Shown piece after piece: positions 12,274 through 26,200 of a stretch of DNA of 64,000 nt. Position 1 is the stretch's first letter, and the number at the start of each line of letters is the position of its first letter. Source of the stretch: Auanema rhodensis (lineage: Eukaryota > Nematoda > Chromadorea > Rhabditida > Rhabditidae); the NCBI GenBank assembly GCA_964057225.1, contig OZ059896.1:930001-994000 (forward strand), in the 5' to 3' direction. The notes under the pieces are model-generated. The model did not search any database. It had not been told where the DNA came from and saw only the letters and a list, made by a program, of their open reading frames with translations. A program made the position numbers and the translations under genes.

Positions 12274-14484
12274 CATGAACTTTAATTTATGCTAATTAAA
12301 TGTACACGTGATGTGCACTTGGTATGTAACTCGCTTCACGTAAAAGATAAAGAGATGCAGTTTTCAAAATTAGATTCCCCATGTCCATATTAGTCTAAAA
12401 ACAAATTTTTATTGATATTGGTTCATGGTAACCATGACTTTGAAATTTACGTGAACTTTAATTTATGCTAATTAAATGTACACGTGATGTGCACTTGGTA
12501 TGTAACTCGCTTCACTTGAAAGATAAAGAGATGCGGTTTTCAAAATTAGATTCCCCATGTCCAAATTAGTCTAAAAACAAATTTTTATTGATATTGGTTC
12601 ATGGTAACCATGACTTTGAAATTTACGTGAACTTTAATTTATGCTAATTAAATGTACACGTGATGTGCACTTGGTATGTAACTCGCTTCACGTGAAAGAT
12701 AAAGAGATGCAGTTTTCAAAATTAGATTCCCCATGTCCATATTAGTCTAAAAACAAATTTTTATTGATATTGGTTCATGGTAACCATGACTTTGAAATTT
12801 ACGTGAACTTTAATTTATGCTAATTAAATGTACACGTGATGTGCACTTGGTATGTAACTCGCTTCACGTGAAAGATAAAGAGATGCGGTTTTCAAAATTA
12901 GATTCCCCATGTCCAAATTAGTCTAAAAACAAATTTTTATTGATATTGGTTCATGGTAACCATGAATTTGAAATTTACGTGAACTTTAATTTATGCTAAT
13001 TAAATGTACACGTGATGTGCACTTGGTATGTAACTCGCTTCACTTGAAAGATAAAGAGATGCGGTTTTCAAAATTAGATTCCCCATGTCCATATTAGTCT
13101 AAAAACAAATTTTTATTGATATTGGTTCATGGTAACCATGACTTTGAAATTTACGTGAACTTTAATTTATGCTAATTAAATGTACACGTGATGTGCACTT
13201 GGTATGTAACTCGCCTCACGTGAAAGATAAAGAGATGCGGTTTTCAAAATTAGATTCCCCATGTCCATATTAGTCTAAAAACAATTTTTAATGATATTGG
13301 TGCATGGTAACCATGACTTTGAAATTTACGTGAACTTTAATTTATGCTAATTAAGTGTACACGTGATGTGCACTTGGTATGTAACTCGCTTCACGTGAAA
13401 GATAAAGAGATGCGGTTTTCAAAATTAGATTCCCCATGTCCATATTAGTCTAAAAACAAATTTTTATTAATATTGGTGCATGGTAACCATGACTTTGAAA
13501 TTTACGTGAACTTTAATTTATGCTAATTAAATGTACACGTGATGTGCACTTTATATGTAACTCGCTTCACGTGAAAGATAAAGAGATGTGGTTTTCAAAA
13601 TTAGATTCCCCATGTCCATATTAGTCTAAAAACAAATTTTTATTGATATTGGTTCATGGTAACCATGACTTTGAAATTTACGTGAACTTTAATTTATGCT
13701 AATTAAATGTACACGTGATGTGCACTAGTTATGTAACTCGCTTCACGTGAAAGATAAAGAGATGCGGTTTTCAAAATTAGAATCCCCATGTCCATATTAG
13801 TTTGAAAACAAATTTTTATTGATATTGGTTCATGGTAACCATGACTTTGAAATTTACGTGAACTTTCATTAATGCTAATTAAATGTACACGTGATGTGCA
13901 CTTGGTATGTAACTCGCTTCACTTGAAAGATAAAGAGATGCGGTTTTCAAAATTAGATTCCCCATGTCCATATTAGTCTAAAAACAAATTTTTATTGATA
14001 TTGGTGCATGGTAACCATGAGTTTGAAATTTACGTGAACTTTAATTTATGCTAATTAAATGTACACGTGATGTGCACTAGGTATGTAACTCGCTTCACGT
14101 GAAAGATAAAGAGATGCGGTTTTCAAAATTAGATTCCCCATGTCCATATTAGTCTAAAAACAATTTTTAATGATATTGGTGCATGGTAACCATGACTTTG
14201 AAATTTACGTGAACTTTAATTTATGCTAATTAAGTGTACACGTGATGTGCACTTGGTATGTAACTCGCTTCACGTGAAAGATAAAGAGATGCGGTTTTCA
14301 AAATTAGATTCCCCATGTCCATATTAGTCTAAAAACAAATTTTTATTAATATTGGTGCATGGTAACCATGACTTTGAAATTTACGTGAACTTTAATTTAT
14401 GCTAATTAAATGTACACGTGATGTGCACTTTATATGTAACTCGCTTCACGTGAAAGATAAAGAGATGTGGTTTTCAAAATTAGA
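10951..14484 (+). repeat. Left copy of a 20-monomer tandem duplication
   Basis: Matches 14,469-18,002 at an offset of 3,518 bp (20 monomers minus two 1-bp deletions, near 13,284 and 14,163, that both copies share). Every diagnostic variant I checked agrees, including the private cactagttatg at about 13,727 and 17,245. The left limit is c/t at 10,950/14,468; the right limit is a/t at 14,485/18,003. Confidence 0.9.
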
Positions 14485-17400
14485 ATCCCCATGTCCATAT
14501 TAGTTTGAAAACAAATTTTTATTGATATTGGTTCATGGTAACCATGACTTTGAAATTTACGTGAACTTTCATTAATGCTAATTAAATGTACACGTGATGT
14601 GCACTTGGTATGTAACTCGCTTCACTTGAAAGATAAAGAGATGCGGTTTTCAAAATTAGATTCCCCATGTCCATATTAGTCTAAAAACAAATTTTTATTG
14701 ATATTGGTTCATGGTAACCATGACTTTGAAACTTACGTGAACTTTAATTTATGCTAATTAAATGTACACGTGATGTGCACTTTATATGTAACTCGCTTCA
14801 CGTGAAAGATAAAGAGATGCGGTTCTCAAAATTAGATTCCCCATGTCCATATTAGTCTAAAAACAAACTTTCATTGATATTGGTGCATGGTAACCATGAC
14901 TTTGAAATTTACGTGAACTTTAATTTATGCTAATTAAGTGTACACGTGATGTGCACTTGGTATGTAACTCGCTTCACGTGAAAGATAAAGAGATGCGGTT
15001 TTCAAAATTAGATTCCCCATGTCCATATTAGTCTAAAAACAAATTTTTATTAATATTGGTGCATGGTAACCATGACTTTGAAATTTACGTGAACTTTAAT
15101 TTATGCTAATTAAATGTACACGTGATGTGCACTTTATATGTAACTCGCTTCACGTGAAAGATAAAGAGATGTGGTTTTCAAAATTAGATTCCCCATGTCC
15201 ATATTAGTCTAAAAACAAATTTTTATTGATATTGGTTCATGGTAACCATGACTTTGAAATTTACGTGAACTTTAATTTATGCTAATTAAATGTACACGTG
15301 ATGTGCACTAGGTATGTAACTCGCTTCACGTGAAAGATAAAGAGATGCGGTTTTCAAAATTAGATTCCCCATGTCCATATTAGTTTGAAAACAAATTTTT
15401 ATTGATATTGGTTCATGGTAACCATGACTTTGAAATTTACGTGAACTTTCATTAATGCTAATTAAATGTACACGTGATGTGCACTTGGTATGTAACTCGC
15501 TTCACTTGAAAGATAAAGAGATGCGGTTTTCAAAATTAGATTCCCCATGTCCATATTAGTCTAAAAACAAATTTTTATTGATATTGGTTCATGGTAACCA
15601 TGACTTTGAAACTTACGTGAACTTTAATTTATGCTAATTAAATGTACACGTGATGTGCACTTTATATGTAACTCGCTTCACGTGAAAGATAAAGAGATGC
15701 GGTTCTCAAAATTAGATTCCCCATGTCCATATTAGTCTAAAAACAAACTTTCATTGATATTGGTGCATGGTAACCATGACTTTGAAATTTACATGAACTT
15801 TAATTTATGCTAATTAAATGTACACGTGATGTGCACTTGGTATGTAACTCGCTTCACGTAAAAGATAAAGAGATGCAGTTTTCAAAATTAGATTCCCCAT
15901 GTCCATATTAGTCTAAAAACAAATTTTTATTGATATTGGTTCATGGTAACCATGACTTTGAAATTTACGTGAACTTTAATTTATGCTAATTAAATGTACA
16001 CGTGATGTGCACTTGGTATGTAACTCGCTTCACTTGAAAGATAAAGAGATGCGGTTTTCAAAATTAGATTCCCCATGTCCAAATTAGTCTAAAAACAAAT
16101 TTTTATTGATATTGGTTCATGGTAACCATGACTTTGAAATTTACGTGAACTTTAATTTATGCTAATTAAATGTACACGTGATGTGCACTTGGTATGTAAC
16201 TCGCTTCACGTGAAAGATAAAGAGATGCAGTTTTCAAAATTAGATTCCCCATGTCCATATTAGTCTAAAAACAAATTTTTATTGATATTGGTTCATGGTA
16301 ACCATGACTTTGAAATTTACGTGAACTTTAATTTATGCTAATTAAATGTACACGTGATGTGCACTTGGTATGTAACTCGCTTCACGTGAAAGATAAAGAG
16401 ATGCGGTTTTCAAAATTAGATTCCCCATGTCCAAATTAGTCTAAAAACAAATTTTTATTGATATTGGTTCATGGTAACCATGAATTTGAAATTTACGTGA
16501 ACTTTAATTTATGCTAATTAAATGTACACGTGATGTGCACTTGGTATGTAACTCGCTTCACTTGAAAGATAAAGAGATGCGGTTTTCAAAATTAGATTCC
16601 CCATGTCCATATTAGTCTAAAAACAAATTTTTATTGATATTGGTTCATGGTAACCATGACTTTGAAATTTACGTGAACTTTAATTTATGCTAATTAAATG
16701 TACACGTGATGTGCACTTGGTATGTAACTCGCCTCACGTGAAAGATAAAGAGATGCGGTTTTCAAAATTAGATTCCCCATGTCCATATTAGTCTAAAAAC
16801 AATTTTTAATGATATTGGTGCATGGTAACCATGACTTTGAAATTTACGTGAACTTTAATTTATGCTAATTAAGTGTACACGTGATGTGCACTTGGTATGT
16901 AACTCGCTTCACGTGAAAGATAAAGAGATGCGGTTTTCAAAATTAGATTCCCCATGTCCATATTAGTCTAAAAACAAATTTTTATTAATATTGGTGCATG
17001 GTAACCATGACTTTGAAATTTACGTGAACTTTAATTTATGCTAATTAAATGTACACGTGATGTGCACTTTATATGTAACTCGCTTCACGTGAAAGATAAA
17101 GAGATGTGGTTTTCAAAATTAGATTCCCCATGTCCATATTAGTCTAAAAACAAATTTTTATTGATATTGGTTCATGGTAACCATGACTTTGAAATTTACG
17201 TGAACTTTAATTTATGCTAATTAAATGTACACGTGATGTGCACTAGTTATGTAACTCGCTTCACGTGAAAGATAAAGAGATGCGGTTTTCAAAATTAGAA
17301 TCCCCATGTCCATATTAGTTTGAAAACAAATTTTTATTGATATTGGTTCATGGTAACCATGACTTTGAAATTTACGTGAACTTTCATTAATGCTAATTAA

Positions 17401-18002
17401 ATGTACACGTGATGTGCACTTGGTATGTAACTCGCTTCACTTGAAAGATAAAGAGATGCGGTTTTCAAAATTAGATTCCCCATGTCCATATTAGTCTAAA
17501 AACAAATTTTTATTGATATTGGTGCATGGTAACCATGAGTTTGAAATTTACGTGAACTTTAATTTATGCTAATTAAATGTACACGTGATGTGCACTAGGT
17601 ATGTAACTCGCTTCACGTGAAAGATAAAGAGATGCGGTTTTCAAAATTAGATTCCCCATGTCCATATTAGTCTAAAAACAATTTTTAATGATATTGGTGC
17701 ATGGTAACCATGACTTTGAAATTTACGTGAACTTTAATTTATGCTAATTAAGTGTACACGTGATGTGCACTTGGTATGTAACTCGCTTCACGTGAAAGAT
17801 AAAGAGATGCGGTTTTCAAAATTAGATTCCCCATGTCCATATTAGTCTAAAAACAAATTTTTATTAATATTGGTGCATGGTAACCATGACTTTGAAATTT
17901 ACGTGAACTTTAATTTATGCTAATTAAATGTACACGTGATGTGCACTTTATATGTAACTCGCTTCACGTGAAAGATAAAGAGATGTGGTTTTCAAAATTA
18001 GA
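14469..18002 (+). repeat. Right copy of the 20-monomer tandem duplication
   Basis: Directly abuts and overlaps the left copy by 16 bp (14,469-14,484), which is the interval where the unequal exchange took place. The monomer spanning it is a hybrid: gatgtgg from one parent, then gaatcc and gtttga from another. The two 1-bp deletions giving aacaatttttaatg recur near 16,802 and 17,681. Confidence 0.9.
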
Positions 18003-19376
18003 TTCCCCATGTCCATATTAGTCTAAAAACAAATTTTTATTGATATTGGTTCATGGTAACCATGACTTTGAAATTTACGTGAACTTTAATTTATGCTAAT
18101 TAAATGTACACGTGATGTGCACTAGGTATGTAACTCGCTTCACGTGAAAGATAAAGAGATGCGGTTTTCAAAATTAGAATCCCCATGTCCATATTAGTTT
18201 GAAAACAAATTTTTATTGATATTGGTTCATGGTAACCATGACTTTGAAATTTACGTGAACTTTCATTAATGCTAATTAAATGTACACGTGATGTGCACTT
18301 GGTATGTAACTCGCTTCACTTGAAAGATAAAGAGATGCGGTTTTCAAAATTAGATTCCCCATGTCCATATTAGTCTAAAAACAAATTTTTATTGATATTG
18401 GTGCATGGTAACCATGACTTTGAAATTTACGTGAACTTTAATTTATGCTAATTAAGTGTACACGTGATGTGCACTTGGTATGTAACTCGCTTCACGTGAA
18501 AGATAAAGAGATGCGGTTTTCAAAATTAGATTCCCCATGTCCATATTAGTCTAAAAACAAATTTTTTTATAATATTGGTGCATGGTAACCATGACTTTGA
18601 AATTTACGTGAACTTTAATTTATGCTAATTAAATGTACACGTGATGTGCACTTTATATGTAACTCGCTTCACGTGAAAGATAAAGAGATGCGGTTTTCAA
18701 AATTAGATTCCCCATGTCCCTATTAGTCTAAAAACAAATTTTTATTGATATTGGTTCATGGTAACCATGACTTTGAAATTTACGTGAACTTTAATTTATG
18801 CTAATTAAATGTACACGTGATGTGCACTTGGTATGTAACTCGCTTCACTTGAAAGATAAAGAGATGCGGTTTTCAAAATTAGATTCCCCATGTCCAAATT
18901 AGTCTAAAAACAAATTTTTATTGATATTGGTTCATGGTAACCATGACTTTGAAATTTACGTGAACTTTAATTTATGCTAATTAAATGTACACGTGATGTG
19001 CACTAGGTATGTAACTCGCTTCACGTGAAAGATAAAGAGATGCGGTTTTCAAAATTAGATTCCCCATGTCCATATTAGTTTAAAAACAAATTTTTATTGA
19101 TATTGGTTCATGGTAACCATGACTTTGAAATTTACGTGAACTTTAATTTATGCTAATTAAATGTACACGTGATGTGCACTTGGTATGTAACTCGCTTCAC
19201 TTGAAAGATAAAGAGATGCGGTTTTCAAAATTAGATTCCCCATGTCCAAATTAGTCTAAAAACAAATTTTTATTGATATTGGTTCATGGTAACCATGAAT
19301 TTGAAATTTACGTGAACTTTAATTTATGCTAATTAAATGTACACGTGATGTGCACTTGGTATGTAACTCGCTTCAC

Positions 19377-21448
19377 TTGAAAGATAAAGAGATGCGGTTT
19401 TCAAAATTAGATTCCCCATGTCCATATTAGTCTAAAAACAAATTTTTATTGATATTGGTTCATGGTAACCATGACTTTGAAATTTACGTGAACTTTAATT
19501 TATGCTAATTAAATGTACACGTGATGTGCACTTGGTATGTAACTCGCCTCACGTGAAAGATAAAGAGATGCGGTTTTCAAAATTAGATTCCCCATGTCCA
19601 TATTAGTCTAAAAACAAATTTTTATTGATATTGGTGCATGGTAACCATGACTTTGAAATTTACGTGAACTTTAATTTATGCTAATTAAGTGTACACGTGA
19701 TGTGCACTTGGTATGTAACTCGCTTCACGTGAAAGATAAAGAGATGCGGTTTTCAAAATTAGATTCCCCATGTCCATATTAGTCTAAAAACAAATTTTTA
19801 TTAATATTGGTGCATGGTAACCATGACTTTGAAATTTACGTGAACTTTAATTTATGCTAATTAAATGTACACGTGATGTGCACTTTATATGTAACTCGCT
19901 TCACGTGAAAGATAAAGAGATGTGGTTTTCAAAATTAGATTCCCCATGTCCATATTAGTCTAAAAACAAATTTTTATTGATATTGGTTCATGGTAACCAT
20001 GACTTTGAAATTTACGTGAACTTTAATTTATGCTAATTAAATGTACACGTGATGTGCACTAGGTATGTAACTCGCTTCACGTGAAAGATAAAGAGATGCG
20101 GTTTTCAAAATTAGAATCCCCATGTCCATATTAGTTTGAAAACAAATTTTTATTGATATTGGTTCATGGTAACCATGACTTTGAAATTTACGTGAACTTT
20201 CATTAATGCTAATTAAATGTACACGTGATGTGCACTTGGTATGTAACTCGCTTCACTTGAAAGATAAAGAGATGCGGTTTTCAAAATTAGATTCCCCATG
20301 TCCATATTAGTTTAAAAACAAATTCTTATTGATATTGGTTCATGGTAACCATGACTTTGAAATTTACGTGAACTTTAATTTATGCTAATTAAGTGTACAC
20401 GTGATGTGCACTTGGTATGTAACTCGCTTCACGTGAAAGATAAAGAGATGCGGTTTTCAAAATTAGATTCCCCATGTCCATATTAGTCTAAAAACAAATT
20501 TTTATTGATATTGGTTCATGGTAACCATGACTTTGAAATTTACGTGAACTTCAATTTATGCTAATTAAATGTACACGTGATGTGCACTTGGTATGTAACT
20601 CGCCTCACGTGAAAGATAAAGAGATGCGGTTTTCAAAATTAGATTCCCCATGTCCATATTAGTCTAAAAACAAATTTTTATTGATATTGGTGCATGGTAA
20701 CCATGACTTTGAAATTTACGTGAACTTTAATTTATGCTAATTAAGTGTACACGTGATGTGCACTTGGTATGTAACTCGCTTCACGTGAAAGATAAAGAGA
20801 TGCGGTTTTCAAAATTAGATTCCCCATGTCCATATTAGTCTAAAAACAAATTTTTATTAATATTGGTGCATGGTAACCATGACTTTGAAATTTACGTGAA
20901 CTTTAATTTATGCTAATTAAATGTACACGTGATGTGCACTTTATATGTAACTCGCTTCACGTGAAAGATAAAGAGATGTGGTTTTCAAAATTAGATTCCC
21001 CATGTCCATATTAGTCTAAAAACAAATTTTTATTGATATTGGTTCATGGTAACCATGACTTTGAAATTTACGTGAACTTTAATTTATGCTAATTAAATGT
21101 ACACGTGATGTGCACTAGGTATGTAACTCGCTTCACGTGAAAGATAAAGAGATGCGGTTTTCAAAATTAGAATCCCCATGTCCATATTAGTTTGAAAACA
21201 AATTTTTATTGATATTGGTTCATGGTAACCATGACTTTGAAATTTACGTGAACTTTCATTAATGCTAATTAAATGTACACGTGATGTGCACTTGGTATGT
21301 AACTCGCTTCACTTGAAAGGTAAAGAGATGCGGTTTTCAAAATTAGATTCCCCATGTCCATATTAGTTTAAAAACAAATTCTTATTGATATTGGTTCATG
21401 GTAACCATGACTTTGAAATTTACGTGAACTTTAATTTATGCTAATTAA
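19377..21448 (+). repeat. 6-monomer tandem duplication (offset 1,056 bp)
   Basis: 19,377-20,392 matches 20,433-21,448, with the same order of cctcacg, aagtg, attaatattgg, cactttatatg, gatgtgg, cactagg, gaatcc/tttga, tcattaatgc and cacttg, ending in gtttaaaaacaaattctt. Differences noticed: gaacttcaat near 20,549 and aaaggtaaag near 21,318, both private to the right copy. Confidence 0.85.
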
Positions 21449-21649
21449 ATGTACACGTGATGTGCACTTGGTATGTAACTCGCTTCACGTGGAAGATAAG
21501 AGATGCGGTTTTCAAAATTAGATTCCCCATGTCCATATTAGTCTAAAAACAAATTTTTATTGATATTGGTGCATGGTAACCATGAGTTTGAAATTTACGT
21601 GAACTTTAATTTATGCTAATTAAATGTACACGTGATGTGCACTTGGTAT

Positions 21650-22705
21650 GTAACTCGCTTCACTTGAAAGATAAAGAGATGCGGTTTTCAAAATTAGATT
21701 CCCCATGTCCATATTAGTTTAAAAACAAATTCTTATTGATATTGGTTCATGGTAACCATGACTTTGAAATTTACGTGAACTTTAATTTATGCTAATTAAA
21801 TGTACACGTGATGTGCACTTGGTATGTAACTCGCTTCACGTGAAAGATAAAGAGATGCGGTTTTCAAAATTAGATTCCCCATGTCCATATTAGTTTAAAA
21901 ACAAATTCTTATTGATATTGGTTCATGGTAACCATGACTTTGAAATTTACGTGAATTTTAATTTATGCTAATTAAATGTACACGTGATGTGCACTTGGTA
22001 TGTAACTCGCTTCACTTGAAAGATAAAGAGATGCGGTTTTCAAAATTAGATTCCCCATGTCCATATTAGTTTAAAAACAAATTCTTATTGATATTGGTTC
22101 ATGGTAACCATGACTTTGAAATTTACGTGAACTTTAATTTATGCTAATTAAATGTACACGTGATGTGCACTTGGTATGTAACTCGCTTCACGTGAAAGAT
22201 AAAGAGATGCGGTTTTCAAAATTAGATTCCCCATGTCCATATTAGTTTAAAAACAAATTCTTATTGATATTGGTTCATGGTAACCATGACTTTGAAATTT
22301 ACGTGAACTTTAATTTATGCTAATTAAATGTACACGTGATGTGCACTTGGTATGTAACTCGCTTCACGTGAAAGATAAAGAGATGCGGTTTTCAAAATTA
22401 GATTCCCCATGTCCATATTAGTTTAAAAACAAATTCTTATTGATATTGGTTCATGGTAACCATGACTTTGAAATTTACGTGAATTTTAATTTATGCTAAT
22501 TAAATGTACACGTGATGTGCACTTGGTATGTAACTCGCTTCACTTGAAAGATAAAGAGATGCGGTTTTCAAAATTAGATTCCCCATGTCCATATTAGTTT
22601 AAAAACAAATTCTTATTGATATTGGTTCATGGTAACCATGACTTTGAAATTTACGTGAACTTTAATTTATGCTAATTAAATGTACACGTGATGTGCACTT
22701 GGTAT
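21650..22705 (+). repeat. Run of six aaattctt monomers with a 3-monomer sub-order
   Basis: Six consecutive monomers carry gtttaaaaacaaattctt (sites at 21,729, 21,905, 22,081, 22,257, 22,433 and 22,609, each 176 apart). CACTTG and CACGTG versions and a gtgaatttta variant (about 21,952 and 22,481, 528 bp apart) recur every three monomers. This looks like a recent local amplification of one monomer type. Confidence 0.8.
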
Positions 22706-23233
22706 GTAACTCGCTTCACGTGAAAGATAAAGAGATGCGGTTTTCAAAATTAGATTCCCCATGTCCATATTAGTCTAAAAACAAATTTTTATTGATATTG
22801 GTTCATGGTAACCATGACTTTGAAATTTACGTGAACTTTAATTTATGCTAATTAAATGTACACGTGATGTGCACTTGGTATGTAACTCGCTTCACGTGAA
22901 AGATAAAGAGATGCGGTTTTCAAAATTAGATTCCCCATGTCCATATTAGTTTAAAAACAAATTTTTATTGATATTGGTTCATGGTAACCATGACTTTGAA
23001 ATTTACGTGAACTTTAATTTATGCTAATTAAATGTACACGTGATGTGCACTTGGTATTTAACTCGCTTCACTTGAAAGATAAAGAGATGCGGTTTTCAAA
23101 ATTAGATTCCCCATGTCCATATTAGTCTAAAAACAAATTTTTATTGATATTGGTTCATGGTAACCATGACTTTGAAATTTACGTGAACTTTAATTTATGC
23201 TAATTAAATGTACACGTGATGTGTACTTGGTAT
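22706..23233 (+). repeat. Second copy of the B-type tail
   Basis: Matches 1-528 at an offset of 22,705 bp (129 monomers plus 1 bp). The only change I noticed is at the end of its third monomer, where gtgcacttgg has become gtgtacttgg (about 23,221). Confidence 0.85.
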
Positions 23234-26200
23234 GTAACTCGCTTCACGTGAAAGATAAAGAGATGCGGTTTTCAAAATTAGAATCCCCATGTCCATATTA
23301 GTTTGAAAACAAATTTTTATTGATATTGGTGCATGGTAACCATGAGTTTGAAATTTACGTGAACTTTAATTTATGCTAATTAAATGTACACGTGATGTGC
23401 ACTTGGTATGTAACTCGCTTCACGTGGAAGATAAAGAGATGCGGTTTTTAAAAATGGATTCTCCATGTCCATATTAGTCTAAAACAAATTTTTATTGATA
23501 TTGGTGCATGGTAACCATGACTTTGAAATTTACGTGAACTTTAATTTATGCTAATTAAATGTACACGTGATGTGCACTTGGTATATAACTCGCTTCACGT
23601 GAAAGATAAAGAGATGCGGTTTTCAAAATTAGATTCCCCATGTCCATATTAGTCTAAAAACAAAATTTTATTGATATTGGTGCATGGTAACCATGAGTTT
23701 GAAATTTACGTGAACTTTAATTTATGCTAATTAAATGTACACGTGATGTGCACTTGGTATGTAACTCGCTTCACGTGAAAGATAAAGAGATGCGGTTTTC
23801 AAAATTAGATTCCCCATGTCCATATTAGTCTAAAAACAAAATTTTATTGATATTGGTGCATGGTAACCATGACTTTGAAATTTACGTGAACTTTAATTTA
23901 TGCTAATTAAATGTACACGTGATGTGCACTTGGTATGTAACTCGCTTCACGTGAAAGATAAAGAGATGCGGTTTTTAAAAATAGATTCTCCATGTCCATA
24001 TTAGTCTAAAAACAAATTTTTATTGATATTGGTGCATGGTAACCATGAGTTTGAAATTTACGTGAACTTTAATTTATGCTAATTAAATGTACACGTGATG
24101 TGCACTTGGTATGTAACTCGCTTCACGTGAAAGATAAAGAGATGCGGTTTTCAAAATTAGATTCTCCATGTCCATATTAGTCTAAAAACAAATTTTTATT
24201 GATATTGGTGCATGGTAACCATGAGTTTGAAATTTACGTGAACTTTAATTTATGCTAATTAAATGTACACGTGATGTGCACTTGGTATGCAACTCGCTTC
24301 ACGTGAAAGATAAAGAGATGCGGTTTTCAAAATTAGATTCCCCATGTCCATATTAGTCTAAAAACAAAATTTTATTGATATTGGTGCATGGTAACCATGA
24401 CTTTGAAATTTACGTGAACTTTAATTTATGCTAATTAAATGTACACGTGATGTGCACTTGGTATGTAACTCGCTTCACGTGAAAGATAAAAAGATGCGGT
24501 TTTCAAAATTAGATTCCCCATGTCCATATTAGTCTAAAAACAAAATTTTATTGATATTGGTGCATGGTAACCATGACTTTGAATTTTACGTGAACTTTAA
24601 TTTATGCTAATTAAATGTACACGTGATGTGCACTTGGTATGTAACTCGCTTCACGTGAAAGATAAAGAGATGCGGTTTTCAAAATTAGAATCCCCATGTC
24701 CATATTAGTTTGAAAACAAATTTTTTTTGATATTGGTGCATGGTAACCATGAGTTTGAAATTTACGTGAACTTTAATTTATGCTAATTAAATGTACACGT
24801 GATGTGCACTTGGTATGTAACTCGCTTCACGTGGAAGATAAAGAGATGCGGTTTTTAAAAATGGATTCTCCATGTCCATATTAGTCTAAAAACAAATTTT
24901 TATTGATATTGGTGCATGGTAACCATGACTTTGAAATTTACGTGAACTTTAATTTATGCTAATTAAATGTACACGTGATGTGCACTTGGTATGTAACTCG
25001 CTTCACGTGAAAGATAAAGAGATGCGGTTCTCAAAATTAGATTCCCCATGTCCATATTAGTCTAAAAACAAAATTTTATTGATATTGGTGCATGGTAACC
25101 ATGAGTTTGAAATTTACGTGAACTTTAATTTATGCTAATTAAATGTACACGTGATGTGCACTTGGTATGTAACTCGCTTCACGTGAAAGATAAAGAGATG
25201 CGGTTTTCAAAATTAGATTCCCCATGTCCATATTAGTCTAAAAACAAAATTTTATTGATATTGGTGCATGGTAACCATGACTTTGAAATTTACGTGAACT
25301 TTAATTTATGCTAATTAAATGTACACGTGATGTGCACTTGGTATGTAACTCGCTTCACGTGAAAGATAAAGAGATGCGTTTTTCAAAATTAGATTCCCCA
25401 TGTCCATATTAGTCTAAAAACAAATTTTTATTGATATTGGTGCATGGTAACCATGAGTTTGAAATTTACGTGAACTTTACTTTATGCTAATTAAATGTAC
25501 ACGTGATGTGCATTTGGTATGTAACTCGCTTCGCGTGAAAGATAAATAGATGCGGTTTTCAAAATTAGATTCCCCATGTCCATATTAGTCAAAAAACAAA
25601 TATTCATTGATATTGGTTCATGGTAACCATGACTTTGAAAATTACGTGAACTTTAATTTATGCTAATTAAATGTACACGTGATGTGCACTTGGTATGTAA
25701 CTCGCTTCACGTGAAAGATAAAGAGATGCGGTTCTCAAAATTAGATTCCCCATGTCCATATTAGTCAAAAAACAAATATTCATTGATATTGGTTCATGGT
25801 AACCATGAGTTTGAAATTTACGTGAACTTTAATTTATGCTAATTAAATGTACACGTGATGTGCACTTGGTATGTAACTCGCTTCACGTGAAAGATAAAGA
25901 GATGCGGTTTTTAAAAATAGATTCTCCATGTCCATATTAGTCTAAAAACAAATTTTTATTGATATTGGTGCATGGTAACCATGAGTTTGAAATTTACGTG
26001 AACTTTAATTTATGCTAATTAAATGTACACGTGATGTGCACTTGGTATGTAACTCGCTTCACGTGAAAGATAAAGAGATGCGGTTTTCAAAATTAGATTC
26101 TCCATGTCCATATTAGTCTAAAAACAAATTTTTATTGATATTGGTGCATGGTAACCATGAGTTTGAAATTTACGTGAACTTTAATTTATGCTAATTAAAT

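Larger units (their letters stand above)
4758..23233 (+). repeat. Sat1 block B (105 monomers)
   Basis: Dominated by ttcatgg monomers. Variants seen here but almost nowhere else include cactttatatg, cactaggtatg, cacttgaaag, gtccaaattag, gtccctattag, tcattaatgc, aaactttcattg, attaatattgg, gatgtgg and gatgcagtt. These markers occur in repeated orders, which defines the 3-, 5-, 6-, 9-, 15- and 20-monomer duplications listed separately. The left edge is at the monomer starting 4,758; the right edge is where A-type monomers resume at 23,234. Confidence 0.85.
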
